Of a DNA stretch of 64,000 bases, positions 11,561 through 23,317 are shown piece by piece. Position 1 is the first letter of the stretch, and every line of letters starts with the position of its first letter. Below the pieces are notes generated by a model. That model worked only from the letters and a program-made list of their open reading frames with translations. It had not been told where the DNA came from and did no database searches. The position numbers and the translations under genes are program-made. The stretch comes from Maratus speciosus (Eukaryota; Arthropoda; Arachnida; Araneae; Salticidae): assembly GCA_963932465.1 (NCBI GenBank), contig OZ010800.1, forward strand, positions 35,888,352-35,952,351, read 5' to 3'.

Positions 11561-12350
11561 TGCAGTACATGTATGTATGTTTAGTTCAAATCTTGCTAGT
11601 CAAATTTAAACCACTTTTAATTATCCGATTGAGCTAAAACAATGAACCCATAGGCAATTTGATTGACAATATAATATTTTTATAATTTCAAGAACGTAGA
11701 TGATTGTTTAGAATACTGTTTCTACAGGGTTTCACAAAAATTTAGATTAAAACTTGCAATTTAATTTTAGACCAATTTCAATAATCTGATTGAGCTGAAT
11801 TTTTGCTCAGGATATGTAGTTCAGATGACAATGCAATATTATTATAATATATGAAACGTAGCGGTTACGCTTTTTTTACAGGGCTACATAAAACATTAGT
11901 TCAAATTTTGCAAGACAATTTTAAACCACTTTCAATTATCTGATTGAGCTGAAAATTTGCCTAGATGGGTTTTCCCGAAGACAATTCTATTAAATTATAA
12001 TTTGTCGAAAAAAGAAATTATGCATTTGTTACAGCGCCACGGCAAAATATCGCGGAAAGATTTTTGCTAAAAAGCAGAAATTTTAATTAATTTTTTAAAA
12101 AAATACTATAGATTATTCAGATATACAATAGCATTTTTTAAAGTGAAAACAAAGTGCGTAGTAGTTGTATTTCTTTTACATGGTCACATAAAAAGTTCGG
12201 ATACATTACCGTCTATATGCAGAAATTTTATTTCAAATTGAATAAAATTTATATAGGTTATTTATTCACACAGCGGCACTTTTTCAACCGAAAACTATTT
12301 TGGTAGCATTTATCTGTTTTACATGGTACCAAAAAACATTAAATTTTTTT
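11560..12350. repeat. Degenerate tandem repeat, ~157-bp unit
   Basis: The phrase (c/g)gattgagctgaa recurs at about 11627, 11787 and 11943. Each is preceded by ttgcaagacaattttaaacc-like text and separated by ctttttttacagggctacat-like text (11735, 11880, 12040, 12180, 12320). The last units are very diverged. Confidence 0.6.
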
Positions 12351-12528
12351 TTTATATGATTTTATTTAAAAAATTTTATTTTTCAGGATGACTACACAAA
12401 TTTCTCGAGCAATTCTGAGCAGGCCAAAATACAAAAAAGAAATGAATATTAACTTACATGTGTTCATTAATTTTTTTTATACTTAATTGCAAAATAAGTA
12501 TGTTTAACGCATTATTTGTAATGCATTA

Positions 12529-12957
12529 TACAAGGTGCCCACTAAAGACCTTCCAACGCTCTTAACTGCCGAAAGGTTGCAGCTACAGTCATAAAAGTGA
12601 TGTCAAGGTATAATAAAGTTTTATGCGCTATGATATGAGACCGCTTCCAGCGCCACTTGGTGCGAAACAGCTGAGTCTGAGTTAATATTCCTATCTCAAA
12701 AACGAGATTCATATTCAAAACGAGCTTAATTTATCATTCATGTTCACAAGGTGTCATCATTCAATTTTTATCCCATATTTTGAACCGTTTTCGCAATATG
12801 AATGCTAATGACGCCATTTTGTACCAGGTGGCGCTGTAAGCGGTCTCATCTAGAAGCGCATAGCCACTTTTCTATACCTGGACACCACGTTTATGAACAT
12901 AGATGCAGTCGTTCGGCAGTTAAGAGGATAGTAATGGACTTTACTGGTAGCCCTGTA
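12529..12957. mobile_element. MITE with ~145-bp terminal inverted repeats
   Basis: The left end tacaaggtgcccactaaaga and the right end (reverse complement) tacagggctaccagtaaagt continue in parallel through cctcttaactgccgaa, cataaa, gtatgagaccgctt and cagcgccacctggt for about 145 bases. The centre is AT-rich and non-coding. The inner right arm carries CAGGTGGCGC (12825-12834), an exact insect CTCF core word. Confidence 0.65.
12825..12834 (+). promoter_or_regulatory. CTCF-like core word in MITE
   Basis: CAGGTGGCGC fits the core YAGRKGGCGC known for arthropod and vertebrate CTCF. Occupancy is unknown; one such word is expected by chance now and then. Confidence 0.25.
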
Positions 12958-12969
12958 TTTTTATTTTAA

Positions 12970-14640
12970 TACATCTACTTATATATATAAAATACAAACG
13001 GAAATTTCGTTCCGAACCTCTATATTTCGAGTTCTACTGCATGGATTTTGACGGAACGTATACTGTTAGATAGATATCGTTTCAGAGAAGGTTTAAACCT
13101 ATAACACATTGCTCTACGTAGATTAGTTATAGAATTATGACGGAAAGTTCTGTTATTTTGGGCGAAAGGGTTAACATTATTTCATTGGCGATAAATTTCG
13201 TTGATAAATGAATTGAAAAGCCTGTAACTCTTGGAAAAATTATTGTTACTAATTTTATTTAAAAAAAAGAGAAAATGAAGAACAGTTTTTGCGAGTGATA
13301 ATACTATAAAACGAAAATATTTAATTTAAACAAGAGAGGGAATGTTCGTAATGCGTAAAAAATTATTCAATATGAAAGATTGCAGTTTTAAACTATATTT
13401 AGCGATCTATCGCTTGCGTTATGTTAAGAAAAATGCATCAGAAAATTTGATAAGATAATATCTGAGTGACATTTTTTTTAATTTACATTTTATTTTTTAT
13501 CAAATGTGGCTTGCAGAAGAAGCTAGCAGATGTTAATACAAAAATGGCGGTACTTGTGAGTTACATATTGTAGGTTTATTTACGATTTCATTTTATCGCC
13601 AAACTATTTCATTTTAAGCCAATAATGCATAAACGTGGAATTGGTCTGAGCAACGTTCACAATATTGGTGATTTTTCAAGCAGACGGTAGCATTTTTGGA
13701 ATAATCTAATTCTACTTATATATAATATATATATATATATAATTCAAATGGAAATTTCTTTCCGTCTGCTTATAACTCGAGTTCTGCTGAACTTGCACTG
13801 TTAGATAGGTAATTTTTTGTGGAAGGTTTTAGTACATAACACGTCGTTCTACTTGCTTGGTATCGAATTATGGTTTAAAGTTCTTTAATGAGATAAACGT
13901 GATAATGAAAAATGAACCTTTATAAAAGATTCTGATGAATGTATTTCGATGGAACTTGGACTGTTAAATTTAGATAATTTTAAAGAGAAGGTTTCAGTAT
14001 ACAACATGTCCTACGTTGCTCAGCCATACCGTTTTGGGGAAAACTCTGTAATCTGGTGAACTCAATTATCAAAAATTAGCCTTTTTAAAAAGTTATGGGG
14101 CATTATCACAATCTTTTGACTTTTAAGTCCCTGAATAATAATTTTTATTTTAGTACATATTTTTGTGGGGTTTTTTTTATTTCATATACTGAGGAACATC
14201 CCATTGCATGATTGCATAACAATATTAACGATATGAATAAGTTTTGGACAATGTTGGGAGTCCAAATATCAGGAAAACTCCTATACTGTCCCGTGTCCCT
14301 GACGCTGATTTTTAAGATTGGAGATGTCTGTATAAAATTGTTTCAATAAACGTAATTCGCTGTAATTTTTTTCCGAAACTTGGACAATTTTTTTATGTAA
14401 ATATGTTGCAAAAAATTAACCTGAACACATTTTTAGGGCTGATATTATTTTTTGAACTCTGTCCCTGGGTTTTAGATTCCTTACCATCCCTCTTGCTAAA
14501 CTTATACAGAAAATCACTTAAGACGCAGCCACAGAATTTTTTTCAAGTTTTTCTCATGCAGAAGCATGCTAGAGAAAGAATGCCTAAAATTCTTTGACAG
14601 GAAATTTAATGCAGAATTTAAATCAGCATATTAATTTAAA
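12970..14640. repeat. Fragments of a dispersed repeat family (taactcgagttctactg type)
   Basis: Three partial copies at about 12985-13140, 13725-13890 and 13930-14020 share gaaatttc(g/t)ttccg, cgagttctactg, actgttagata and (a/t)aacacgtcgttctac. Two are headed by a TA-rich microsatellite (13716-13742). Further fragments lie at about 16215-16320 and 22530-22610. No protein coding is seen. Confidence 0.5.
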
Positions 14641-14661
14641 GCATCGTGGCTTTATTGATAG

Positions 14662-15591
14662 TGTAACGGAGCCGATTTCGTAAGGTGGTGTGGTAGCGGG
14701 CAACTTCAACGGCCTGATCTTATCAATATCTAAAAAAAATATTTTATTGTATCACAAACAATTAAATAAGAAATTCTTGATTAAATAATTCATAATTACA
14801 ACATTTTTCATATAAGGGTTCGAGTTCAGCTGTCAATAATATATTTATAGAATCAAGTCCAGTCCTCGAATAATAGATCGCTTTCAGTGTAGTCAGTCTC
14901 TTATTTATTCAATGTCCACTATCTTCGAAGATAGAATTCGCGATGCTCGACAGGAATGTCGCACTTTTTGTAGAGGTTTAACCGAGGTTTAGGAACCTCC
15001 GATCTTCAACCCCGTGATGGAGATATCTTAACAGCCACACCTGGCTTTCGCTTTTCTGTGCTTCGGAATATGTCCCGAAGCTGTTGACCCGCGAGAGATT
15101 TCCACTCTGCACGGCCAGAAACACCTTGAAGTCTCAACTTCAACAGAAGGGAAAATTAAGCTCTCGAGAATGCTCCTGCATCCTCTTTAAGTTTCGTTTT
15201 TCCGTCTAGGACCAAAGCCACTCCCATTAGCCACTCACCATCCGTGGCCCATGATCTCATAGACCAGCCCTTTCTATATAGGCTGCAGTCAGGAACGTTA
15301 GCGTCCGGTTTATTATCTGGTTTCACTTTCTACTTTCCCACGGGAACGAGACCCTCGTGAACATCAAAAGAATATTTCTCTCGCTAGATAAAAGAGTTCC
15401 TTTCACCCTAGTGTCCTCTGGGAAGATTGATTGAAATTGAAGTATTTGTTTCATCTTTAGCGACATTTTCTAGGACTCTGAAGAAATTTGGAGGCTAGGT
15501 GAAAATACATTAGTTTCCCTATGCTGGCTTCTACCTTGTAAATTGAGAGTTTCAATGTGAGATATCGTCGAATTCTCACAGTCTCTCACAG
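14662..15591 (-). mobile_element. Candidate solo LTR (~930 bp)
   Basis: This is a block of clearly higher GC content than its surroundings. On the + strand it runs TGTAACGG ... CTCACAG and is flanked by the 6-base word TGATAG on both sides (14656-14661 and 15592-15597), which could be a target-site duplication. On the minus strand it has a TATA-like CCTATATAGAAAG and a polyadenylation signal ACAATAAAA about 65 bases before its end GTTACA, the order expected for U3-R-U5. No primer-binding site, polypurine tract or pol reading frame is adjacent, hence solo. Boundaries are by eye. Confidence 0.45.
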
Positions 15592-15769
15592 TGATAGTCT
15601 TACCGTCCCCAAGGTTTATTCCTGCACTTTTAGAGGTAAATTAATTTATTTTTTTAATTTTATCCAATGTAAATAACTGTTTCTAAAAATCAATGAACAT
15701 TGTGACTATCACTTAGTGTTAGCATGATTTGCCTAAAAATAGTGGTAATTTACCTTACCGTCCCATCCT

Positions 15770-15880
15770 TACCATGCCTTTTTTTTCATTGCTGTCCCTT
15801 TTTTCCTATACCGTTCTTTTTTTCCTATACCGTCCCTTTTTTCCTATACCATCCCATTTTTTTCCTTCCGTCCGTTTTTT
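15770..15880. repeat. Minisatellite, ~23-bp pyrimidine-rich unit
   Basis: About four imperfect units of tttttcctataccgtccc. Confidence 0.65.
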
Positions 15881-17470
15881 AACACCCCTTTAAGACAATG
15901 TTATAACAAAATTTTGTTCTAAAAATACTACTACATCATTAATATTTCTTGTTTGAATGTCCGGTGGGTACTATGCAAATTCATTATAAGTAAAAATTGA
16001 GAAGAAAATACAAAGTTATAGTGGTAAAATGGTAAGGAAAATTTAACTCGCAAGTTTAACTTAAACCTCAGTTAAATAAAAAAATATTTCTCTGCTGACC
16101 ATTTTTTCTCTATTTTGAATCATTAAGGCATTCGTCGATCAGATTAAAATGTTATTTTAGCAAGTTTAATTTCACCAGATTTATTCCAGAAAGTCAAAAG
16201 ATTGTGAGAATGCCCTTATAATATATGGTTTTTGATAGAATTTGTACTGTTACTTTGGCAAATTTTCAGAGATAGTTTTAGTATATAATATATTGTTCGA
16301 CACTTCTTAGTTACAGAGCAATTGGGGAATAGTCTCGTCCTTGGCGAGGTGGATGAAATGGGCTTGGCGAGAGAAAAGTTTTCATGCATATTTTCTGTTC
16401 AATAATTCTATAATTTATTTACTATAAAGAAGACATTAAACTCGTTTTATATCAAAACAGAAGTAAATTGTATATAAATAACCACAATATTAATATGCAT
16501 AAATAAAACGTTCATATATAGGAATACATATTTTAAAAAGTATAAAAGTTTATTTCATTTGTTTTCAAAGATGCTCATATCATTTGGCCAAAAATCTCAC
16601 TTTCTGAAGCCCGAATTGCGCCAAGCTTTAAAAAAAGAAAAAAACCCGTAGGTGAACCCGTAGGTGAACCCGTTTATGAAAGATCTCGAATGACAGCTTT
16701 GCTATTTGACTAACCATCGTCGATTTTGGGAGGAAATATTCGAAAATGGGTTCAATCAAACTTGACTGTAAATCACTAATAGACGTCGGAATGTTTTCTT
16801 TTTTAACTGTAACAATTTCCTTACAAAATTTTTCATTTTAAATTTCTCTTACAAATATCGTAGAACTCCTCTACGCGAGGAGGGTTTTTTTCGGTTCTTT
16901 TTCAATACCTACAATTAGTTCACACTTTCCCTATATTTATTTATTCAATTCCTACTATTAGTTCACACTCTCCCTATATTTATTTATATATTTATTTATT
17001 TATTTATATATTTATATATCTTGTTCAAATTTTCAATCGTTAATAAAATACTCATTATTCGTCCTATCACGTTGAAATAAATTTTTTTTAAACTTGTACT
17101 GGATAACAATTGATGTTAATACAGTTTTTTCAAATATTAATTAATTAATTAAATTTTAATTAATTAATTTTAGTTTGCAAGGGAAACAAAATGGCGGCCA
17201 TTGGTTATTGAAGATCAATGAAAGTATTTTCAATAAGGGGTTACCATAGGGGGGACCCTGTTCTGTCGCCAAATACCACCAAGTTTGTCACCAACTTGGC
17301 AATATATCGCCAAATTTGGCGGCCAAAATGAGTCGCCAAAAGTGACGCCAACTTGGCGATATCTCTAATATTTCGGCAAATTCCCATAGAGTTCAATTGT
17401 AAACCTACTTGCTTATAGAAAATCAACAAATTGAGATATTTTAATGCAACAAAAACTAATATTAGCTTAA
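15880..17470. other. Intronic repeat fragments, no gene
   Basis: The segment 16330-16620 (gggcttggcgaga, ttttcatgcatattttctg, ctcactttctgaagcc) resembles 25420-25550 plus 25978-26010. A 13-bp duplication gtaggtgaacccg lies at 16648-16675. The segment 17250-17370 has many ttggcga / cgccaa words. Confidence 0.4.
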
Positions 17471-17712
17471 TAGTAGGGTCTGAAATGTTTTCCAGCTCGA
17501 TTTTTGTGCCAAGTTTGATATTTTTTTTATTTTGTAGCTTTTGACATGTAGATTCCAAATATCTTAGGTGCCATTTTTTCTTGCACATTTTTGAGGTGAT
17601 TTTGCAGATGGCGTCCAAGATGGCTGCCATTTACTGACTTTTTTAATATTTGTGGGATATTATTGACCAGTATATCAAATTATATGTTTTTGGGGTCCAA
17701 AAAGGCAAATTA
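17471..17712 (+). repeat. Extra copy of the PIN-element terminal repeat
   Basis: TAGTAGGGTCTGAAATG through ccagtatatcaaattatatg matches the left terminal repeat at 18317-18545 in the same orientation with few differences. No coding part follows; at about 17715 it runs into unrelated DNA. It is a truncated or solo terminus. The minus-strand open frame across it is incidental. Confidence 0.7.
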
Positions 17713-18094
17713 TTCGGTACCAAAATTAAATGGAAAAAAAGTTTTACAAATTATTTACCTCGTAAGTAGTAATCAAAGAACAATTCATGAAAGATAGAAA
17801 AAAAAACCTTCATAAAGAAGCCAAGAAGAGCATTCTCAAAATTCAACAATCCAGGATTCGAGATTAAGGAACAACCTTGCTTTGTTGAGTAAGAAACGAA
17901 TGCAAATAGAACGCCGGGAAAAGCAATTTGAGTGAGATCGTTCTAAAAGAAACATAGTGGTGTACTATGATTTGTAACGATGTATTTATAAAAGTAAAAA
18001 CTGAGATTAAAATGTTTGTCAAAAGATTACTCGTATGTACACTGTTCAAAGCGTGCTAAAAGACGGCTATTTATGAGTATAAATGATTCGTATT

Positions 18095-18316
18095 CTTTTT
18101 AACACTTCCCAACAAAGTTGAAAAGTGTTTATGACTTCGGTTTGTCTGGCCGTCTGTCCACGCTCTAACTCTCGTAAATATGCTCGGATTGTTCTGAAAT
18201 TTTTGGATTTTAGTGACCTCTACCATAGCACGTTTCCTGTTTCAAAAGAAGTTTGTAGCATTTTTAGTTCATTTACAGGGACAGTCAAAAGTTTTCCGTT
18301 ACATTTACAGCCAATG
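18095..18316 (+). repeat. Hairpin-ended repeat family (AACACTTTCCAAC type), truncated copy
   Basis: Begins aacacttcccaacaaagttg with hairpin partner aaagtgtt, then ggtttgtctggccgtctgtc, and ends catttacagggacagtcaaa followed by ttttccgttaca. It stops at the left end of the PIN-type transposon at 18317, which probably inserted into it. Confidence 0.6.
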
Positions 18317-21300
18317 TAGTAGGGTCTGAAATGTTTTCCAGCTCGATTTGTGTGCCAAGTTTGATTTTTTTTTTTTTTTTTGTAGCTTTTGACATGTAGA
18401 TTCCAAATATCTTAGGTGCAATTTTTTTCTTAAAAATTTTTGAGATGATTTTCAAGATGGCGTCGAAGATGGCTGCTTTTTACTGACTTATTTAATATTT
18501 GTGGTATATTATCGACCAGTATATCAAATTATATGTTTTGGGGGTCAAAAAATGCAAATTTACAATCAAAATAGGCATAAATTGTGTTATTTATTATTTA
18601 TTTTTAAATTTACTACAAAATTACTAATATACTAGATGCATAGATTTTCAAATGACTATCGTTTTGGCATGCTACCACCTTTTCTTTGAAACCCTACCAC
18701 ATTCTACAGAGATTATTTCCCTGCAAGAAAAATGCAACTCACTACGTGGGAAATTGTGAAATTGAAGCTACAACTTTGTTTGAAGAGATCAAAGTACTAG
18801 TTGAAAAAATTTGTCTTCTCCATATTACACAATGCAGTTGTGATATGGCAAAGTTCTTACTACAGTATATGAACCAATTTGGATCTTTGCCACGTTTCAA
18901 CCATGCCACTCGTCAAGGAAATTGGGCATTTCCTCTCGCGTCATTAGAGGAACAAATAAAGTATTATTTTGCTCATGACTTATTTCATTACGCCAGACTC
19001 ATTCCAGTAGACATAGCACAGAGGAAGGACCTTAAAACAACATATCCAGAAGTATGGAATGCTCTTTAATCTGGTTGTTTTGCAGTATCCAAATCCAATG
19101 TGCCGTTTACGAAACTATTTTCAGAACAGGACATCAAAGAACTGAAGAACATTGTTGGAGTTGTTGGTTTAACTCAGAATGAAAACGCCCTCGAAAGGTA
19201 TTTTTTGTGTGCACCAGAAGTATTACGCATTGTTTCAAGTTTCTTGAAAAGTACTGGCCAAATGAAATCTCTAAGCAGCCCAGGAAATACTATCAACTTC
19301 AGACTTCCATGTCGCTAAGAATTTTTCACAATGCAGCCATCGTCATGGAGAGTATTCGGAATCATTGTGGAGGAAACCCTTTCCAAGATAATATTGCAAT
19401 CTGCGAAGGATGATATTCTGAATCGTGACCAAAAAGGCCACTTGGAATTCGAAGAATTTGTAAGATATAGACTAAGATAGGCAAGAGAAGATAGGCAATT
19501 TCTTGCTCGTTTTCTTGTTGTTATGGAATCAAGACCTCAAATGTCTACAAACCTAAAAGATGCAATTGGAACTACGAGTTTTCTCTAATACAAAGATTAT
19601 TAATTTTTTTCTGATGGATATTTTCATATTCCATCTGACAAAAGTTCATTTATTGCAGAAATAGAGCAATATAATCGATCTCCCATACTTGAATCATTAG
19701 AATCCTCGATTACGTCTCCGATAGAAAAAGTTTGTATTATAGATGGAATGGCAATCGTACAATCAGTAAAAAAGACACCTGCCATGAAAACTTGTGAAGA
19801 CCTCGCAAATGCTTTGGCCGATATCATTATGAAAATGACAAGCGGATATACTGAAGGGAGAATAATATTTAACCAATACCTTGAGCATTCATTGAAGGAG
19901 CAAACTCGTAAGAAAAGATTGGGGGCGACAGAACCTTTTAGATATGCTATTACAAATAGTACCAATATAACGTTGGTGTCATTAAAGACGTTTCTTTCAC
20001 ATAATGAAACAAACTCACAGCAGACTGCGTATTTCGGGAATAAATTACTACAGGTTTTTGCTGCTAGTGAGAAGAAAATTGTTGTCATTTTGGCAATAAG
20101 GCACCACACGATTGTTTTCGATTCATAATTATGTGATCATACACATAAAGAAGCAGACACCATTATACCTATTCATGTAATTGATACAGTGAACCATCAT
20201 GATAATTATGAGATCAATGTATTTTCGGCAGATACTGACATTTTCATATTGCTGATTGATTTGTTTTCAAGTCATCTAGTAAACAGTGAAATCAATTTTG
20301 TTACTGGTCGAGGCAACAAACACAGAAAAATTAATATTAATGAAAGATATCGAGCGATAGGTGCTCATAAAAGCAAAGGTTTACTAGGTTTACATTCATA
20401 TACTGGTGGAGGCTGGGGAAGAAAATTTGTAGACATTTCAAAGCAGAAGTAGATAAAAGTGTATATCAATCTTCAGTGTGATGATGATATTATAACAGCT
20501 TTTCAAGAACTTGAAGAACCTAATGTTGATCCATTATCCAATCTGTTGTTGTTTGAAAAATTCACCAACTTGTTTTATTTGGAAAATAGTAATTTAAAAA
20601 TTACTATTTTCAGAGGAGGGGGATTAGGATTTCAGAGTTAAGATGGCACCTTTTCAGAACTAAAAGTTTTGAGGGGGAGAAATTACCACCAACTCTTGGA
20701 GCTCTGAAGCCACATATTCTAAGATCCAACTTAATTTGCACCATTGGAAAGGGCTACAGAAATCCGCCACCTAACTCGACTTATTGGCAATTTTGGGGGG
20801 GGGGGGATGGCGAAGGAATAATTTCTCCAGTCAAATGCCTGGAGTTACCTGCGCCCAAAGGAGTTATTGAACTAGTGAAATGTGAGTGTAAGAGAACATG
20901 TACATTTGGGAAATGTTCTTGCTTAAAGAATTCTTTGGTTTGTACTGCCCTTTGCAAATGCAGTGACTGAAACAATAGAAAGGACTATCAATATCATCAC
21001 AGCGATAGCAGTGATTCAGATGAGGATAAATAACATCCCAGTACTGTATAAACATATAAATGCTGTTTTTAATAATTTTGTTCAATATCTTCAATAATTT
21101 ATGTTATTTCATTTAAATACTTTGGTTTTGTATAACTGGTTAATAAAACGCTAGTATATCTAATATTATTCATATTTTTGTGCTTTATTTTCATCTTATC
21201 GCTTAAAACACTTGAAAAACTCAATTTACTCCTAATTTTATTATATATTTGTATTTCTTGCCCCTGAAAACATATAATTTGACATACTGGTCAATAATAT

Positions 21301-21499
21301 GCCTCAAATATTAAAGAAGTCAGTAAATGGCAGCCATCTTGGACGCCATCTTGAAAATCACACCCAAAAACGTGTATAAAAAATGGCACCTAAGGTATTT
21401 GGAATCTACATATCAAAACCTACAGAATACAACAAAAATATCAAACTTGGCACGTCAATCGAGCTGGATCCACATTTTACGATATTTCAAACCCTACTA
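18317..21499 (+). mobile_element. 3.2-kb TIR transposon carrying a PIN-nuclease-like gene relic
   Basis: The terminal inverted repeats are 18317-18545 and 21260-21499, about 230-240 bp, starting TAGTAGGGTYTGAAAT and staying alignable through the whole length (gacatgtagattccaaatat, ttggaatctacat..., agatggctgc / ggcagccatct). TA at both outer ends may be the target duplication. Between them lies a single degraded + strand gene (18686-21033). No DDE/D transposase, helicase or reverse transcriptase is recognisable. The element sits inside a hairpin-family repeat and next to a spare copy of its own terminus. Confidence 0.7.
18686..21033 (+). pseudogene. Degraded PIN/FEN-like protein with Cys-rich C-terminus, inside TIR element
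   Basis: The conceptual protein is about 750 residues with several breaks: a stop at 19067, a frame change near 19245, stops near 19480 and 19586, a stop at 20126, further breaks after 20450, and TGA at 20968. Segments in order: YYFAHDLFHYARLIPVDIAQ (18954-19014); GVVGLTQNENALERYFLCAP (19158-19217); VCIIDGMAIVQ (about 19727) with a candidate metal-binding Asp; HKEADTIIP (20145) with Glu/Asp; SADTDIFILLIDL (20226) with Asp-Thr-Asp; GAHKSKGLLGLHSYTGGGWG; LRWHLF..K..EGEKLPPT (about 20640); then a Cys-rich tail VKCECKRTCTFGKCSC (20875) and CTALCKC, and an acidic Ser/Asp end. The spaced acidic triad fits a PIN/5'-nuclease fold. I recall closely similar uncharacterised multi-copy proteins in many invertebrates, but cannot name the family. 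Confidence 0.65.
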
Positions 21500-23210
21500 T
21501 AAGGGATTATATTAAATTTTTCTTTGATGACCTAAGTAGGAATTGACTTTAAAAACAAAATTTTTATATTACTTGTATATTAGCCGGGCGCAAATCTCGC
21601 CAATACCATTTTTTCTCGGCAATTGCATATTTTATTTTTTCACATGTGTAAATTAGAAACAATACTTTCATGATTAAATTATTTTTTATAGTATTATTTT
21701 TATTTTTTATCCTTTTGAATTTTTAATGTAATGGGTGAAAGGCGAATATTTTAAAGGTATATAAAATATTTCCAAATATTTTTTTAATGAATGGCGATGG
21801 GGAAAATATTTGGTTATTAATCATATGCGGCCGGCTAAAATAAAAGTACCGCTTTTTCTTGAGATTATTTAAGCAACCTATCACGGGAATAATAAAAAAA
21901 TATATTAGTGACCAAAAAAATGCAACTCCCAAGACTGTTATAAATATCAGAAATATTGCTAATATTGAATATTATAATAATATTTCGTCGGTCAAACTAA
22001 AATACCGCGACAATGACAAACATATTTACACCTAACAGTAACCATTGATCTCAAAATCAAGAAAATTGGAAAGTAGATGTAATTTGTAAAGTATGCATTA
22101 ATTAAAGAGATAAATTACGTAATCGAGTCCACAGACAATTGGTGTATTTGGTACCAATAAGTTATATAATTGAGTGAGTATACAGACAATTGGACTATGT
22201 TACCGGGCGTGTTTTGGCACATATTTAACTTAGGAAAAGGGTTAAATTGATTCTGTGTTTTTAAAGTGGACCTATTCCATAACCTAATTTACAGAGAATT
22301 GGCGTAATTTGGGAGAAAGTTTTTTGGAGACATTTTGCTACTTTTACGTTATACCAACACCATACCAAAATGTATGCTACTGCGCCATTTATTTCAATCT
22401 TAAACGTGCAACGGTTTTTTGGTACTTTTCCAGTATAGGGATCTTAGTTCTACGTTTCTTAGACATAGAATTATATTTTAAAGTTATATAATCAGACGAA
22501 CCCGATTATGATATATTAGCCTTTTTAAAAGGTTCAGCCGAATGGATTTCGATTGAACTTGCCCTGTTAGTTGTCTGAGCGAAGCGAAGGCTAATATACA
22601 ACGCGATATTACTTTCCTGTCAAAAACAACTACGATGGATATTAAAACCTTTCGTAAAACCTTTCGTCAAGCATAACTCAAAAAATATTTGTCGTAATTC
22701 GGTTCTGGTTTTACCAGAAGGTACCTATGAGGGTAACCTACTGAATGCACCTACTATGAAAATTAAGTTCCAATTCATTTAAAAATAATATTAAAAAAAC
22801 TGATAAAAAAGCAAAATTTATCTACAAACGTCACAGAAATTTGATTTATGTCATTTTCACCGGCTGGATGTTTTCGTAGAAAACCGAATTATAGCACATG
22901 GAGCAAAGAAAATATGCCCGCACTAATATTAAAGTGCAAAAAAACATATTTAATTTTAATCAAACAGGAAAATAAATCTGGATTTTTTTTCTATTTCAAA
23001 GTAAAAAGCCATAATAACGTAGGATTTCAGATTTTACAATAACCTACCCAATAGCATTTTTTAATTGCCAAAAGCAACCAACATTTATATTTTGCGTGTG
23101 AAAATTTGAAACAGTTATTTTATGTTTAAAAAAACAATTTTTATTTGTGGTAGCATTTATTCTTAATTTATTTATTTTTGTCTTTTTAATATTTTAAATC
23201 AAATTTGGGT
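21500..23210. other. Intronic DNA without recognised genes
   Basis: Contains fragments of dispersed repeats (ttagccgggcgcaaatctcgcc at 21580; gaacttgccctgttag at 22556). The open frames here are short and featureless. Confidence 0.4.
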
Positions 23211-23317
23211 GCTTGTTAGTTATCCCGTCGACCAATTTCGCCAAATTATATAAATCGCCAAATTATACAAATTGACATAATTTTTATTTTAAATAACTTT
23301 TTTAAAAATAAATTAAT

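Noticed and set aside
17241..17630. 129-codon minus-strand frame
   Set aside because: Runs across the spare TIR of the PIN-type element and ttggcga repeats; no protein signature.
19624..20109. 161-codon minus-strand frame
   Set aside because: Antisense of the PIN-like pseudogene, whose + strand reading has the conserved motifs.
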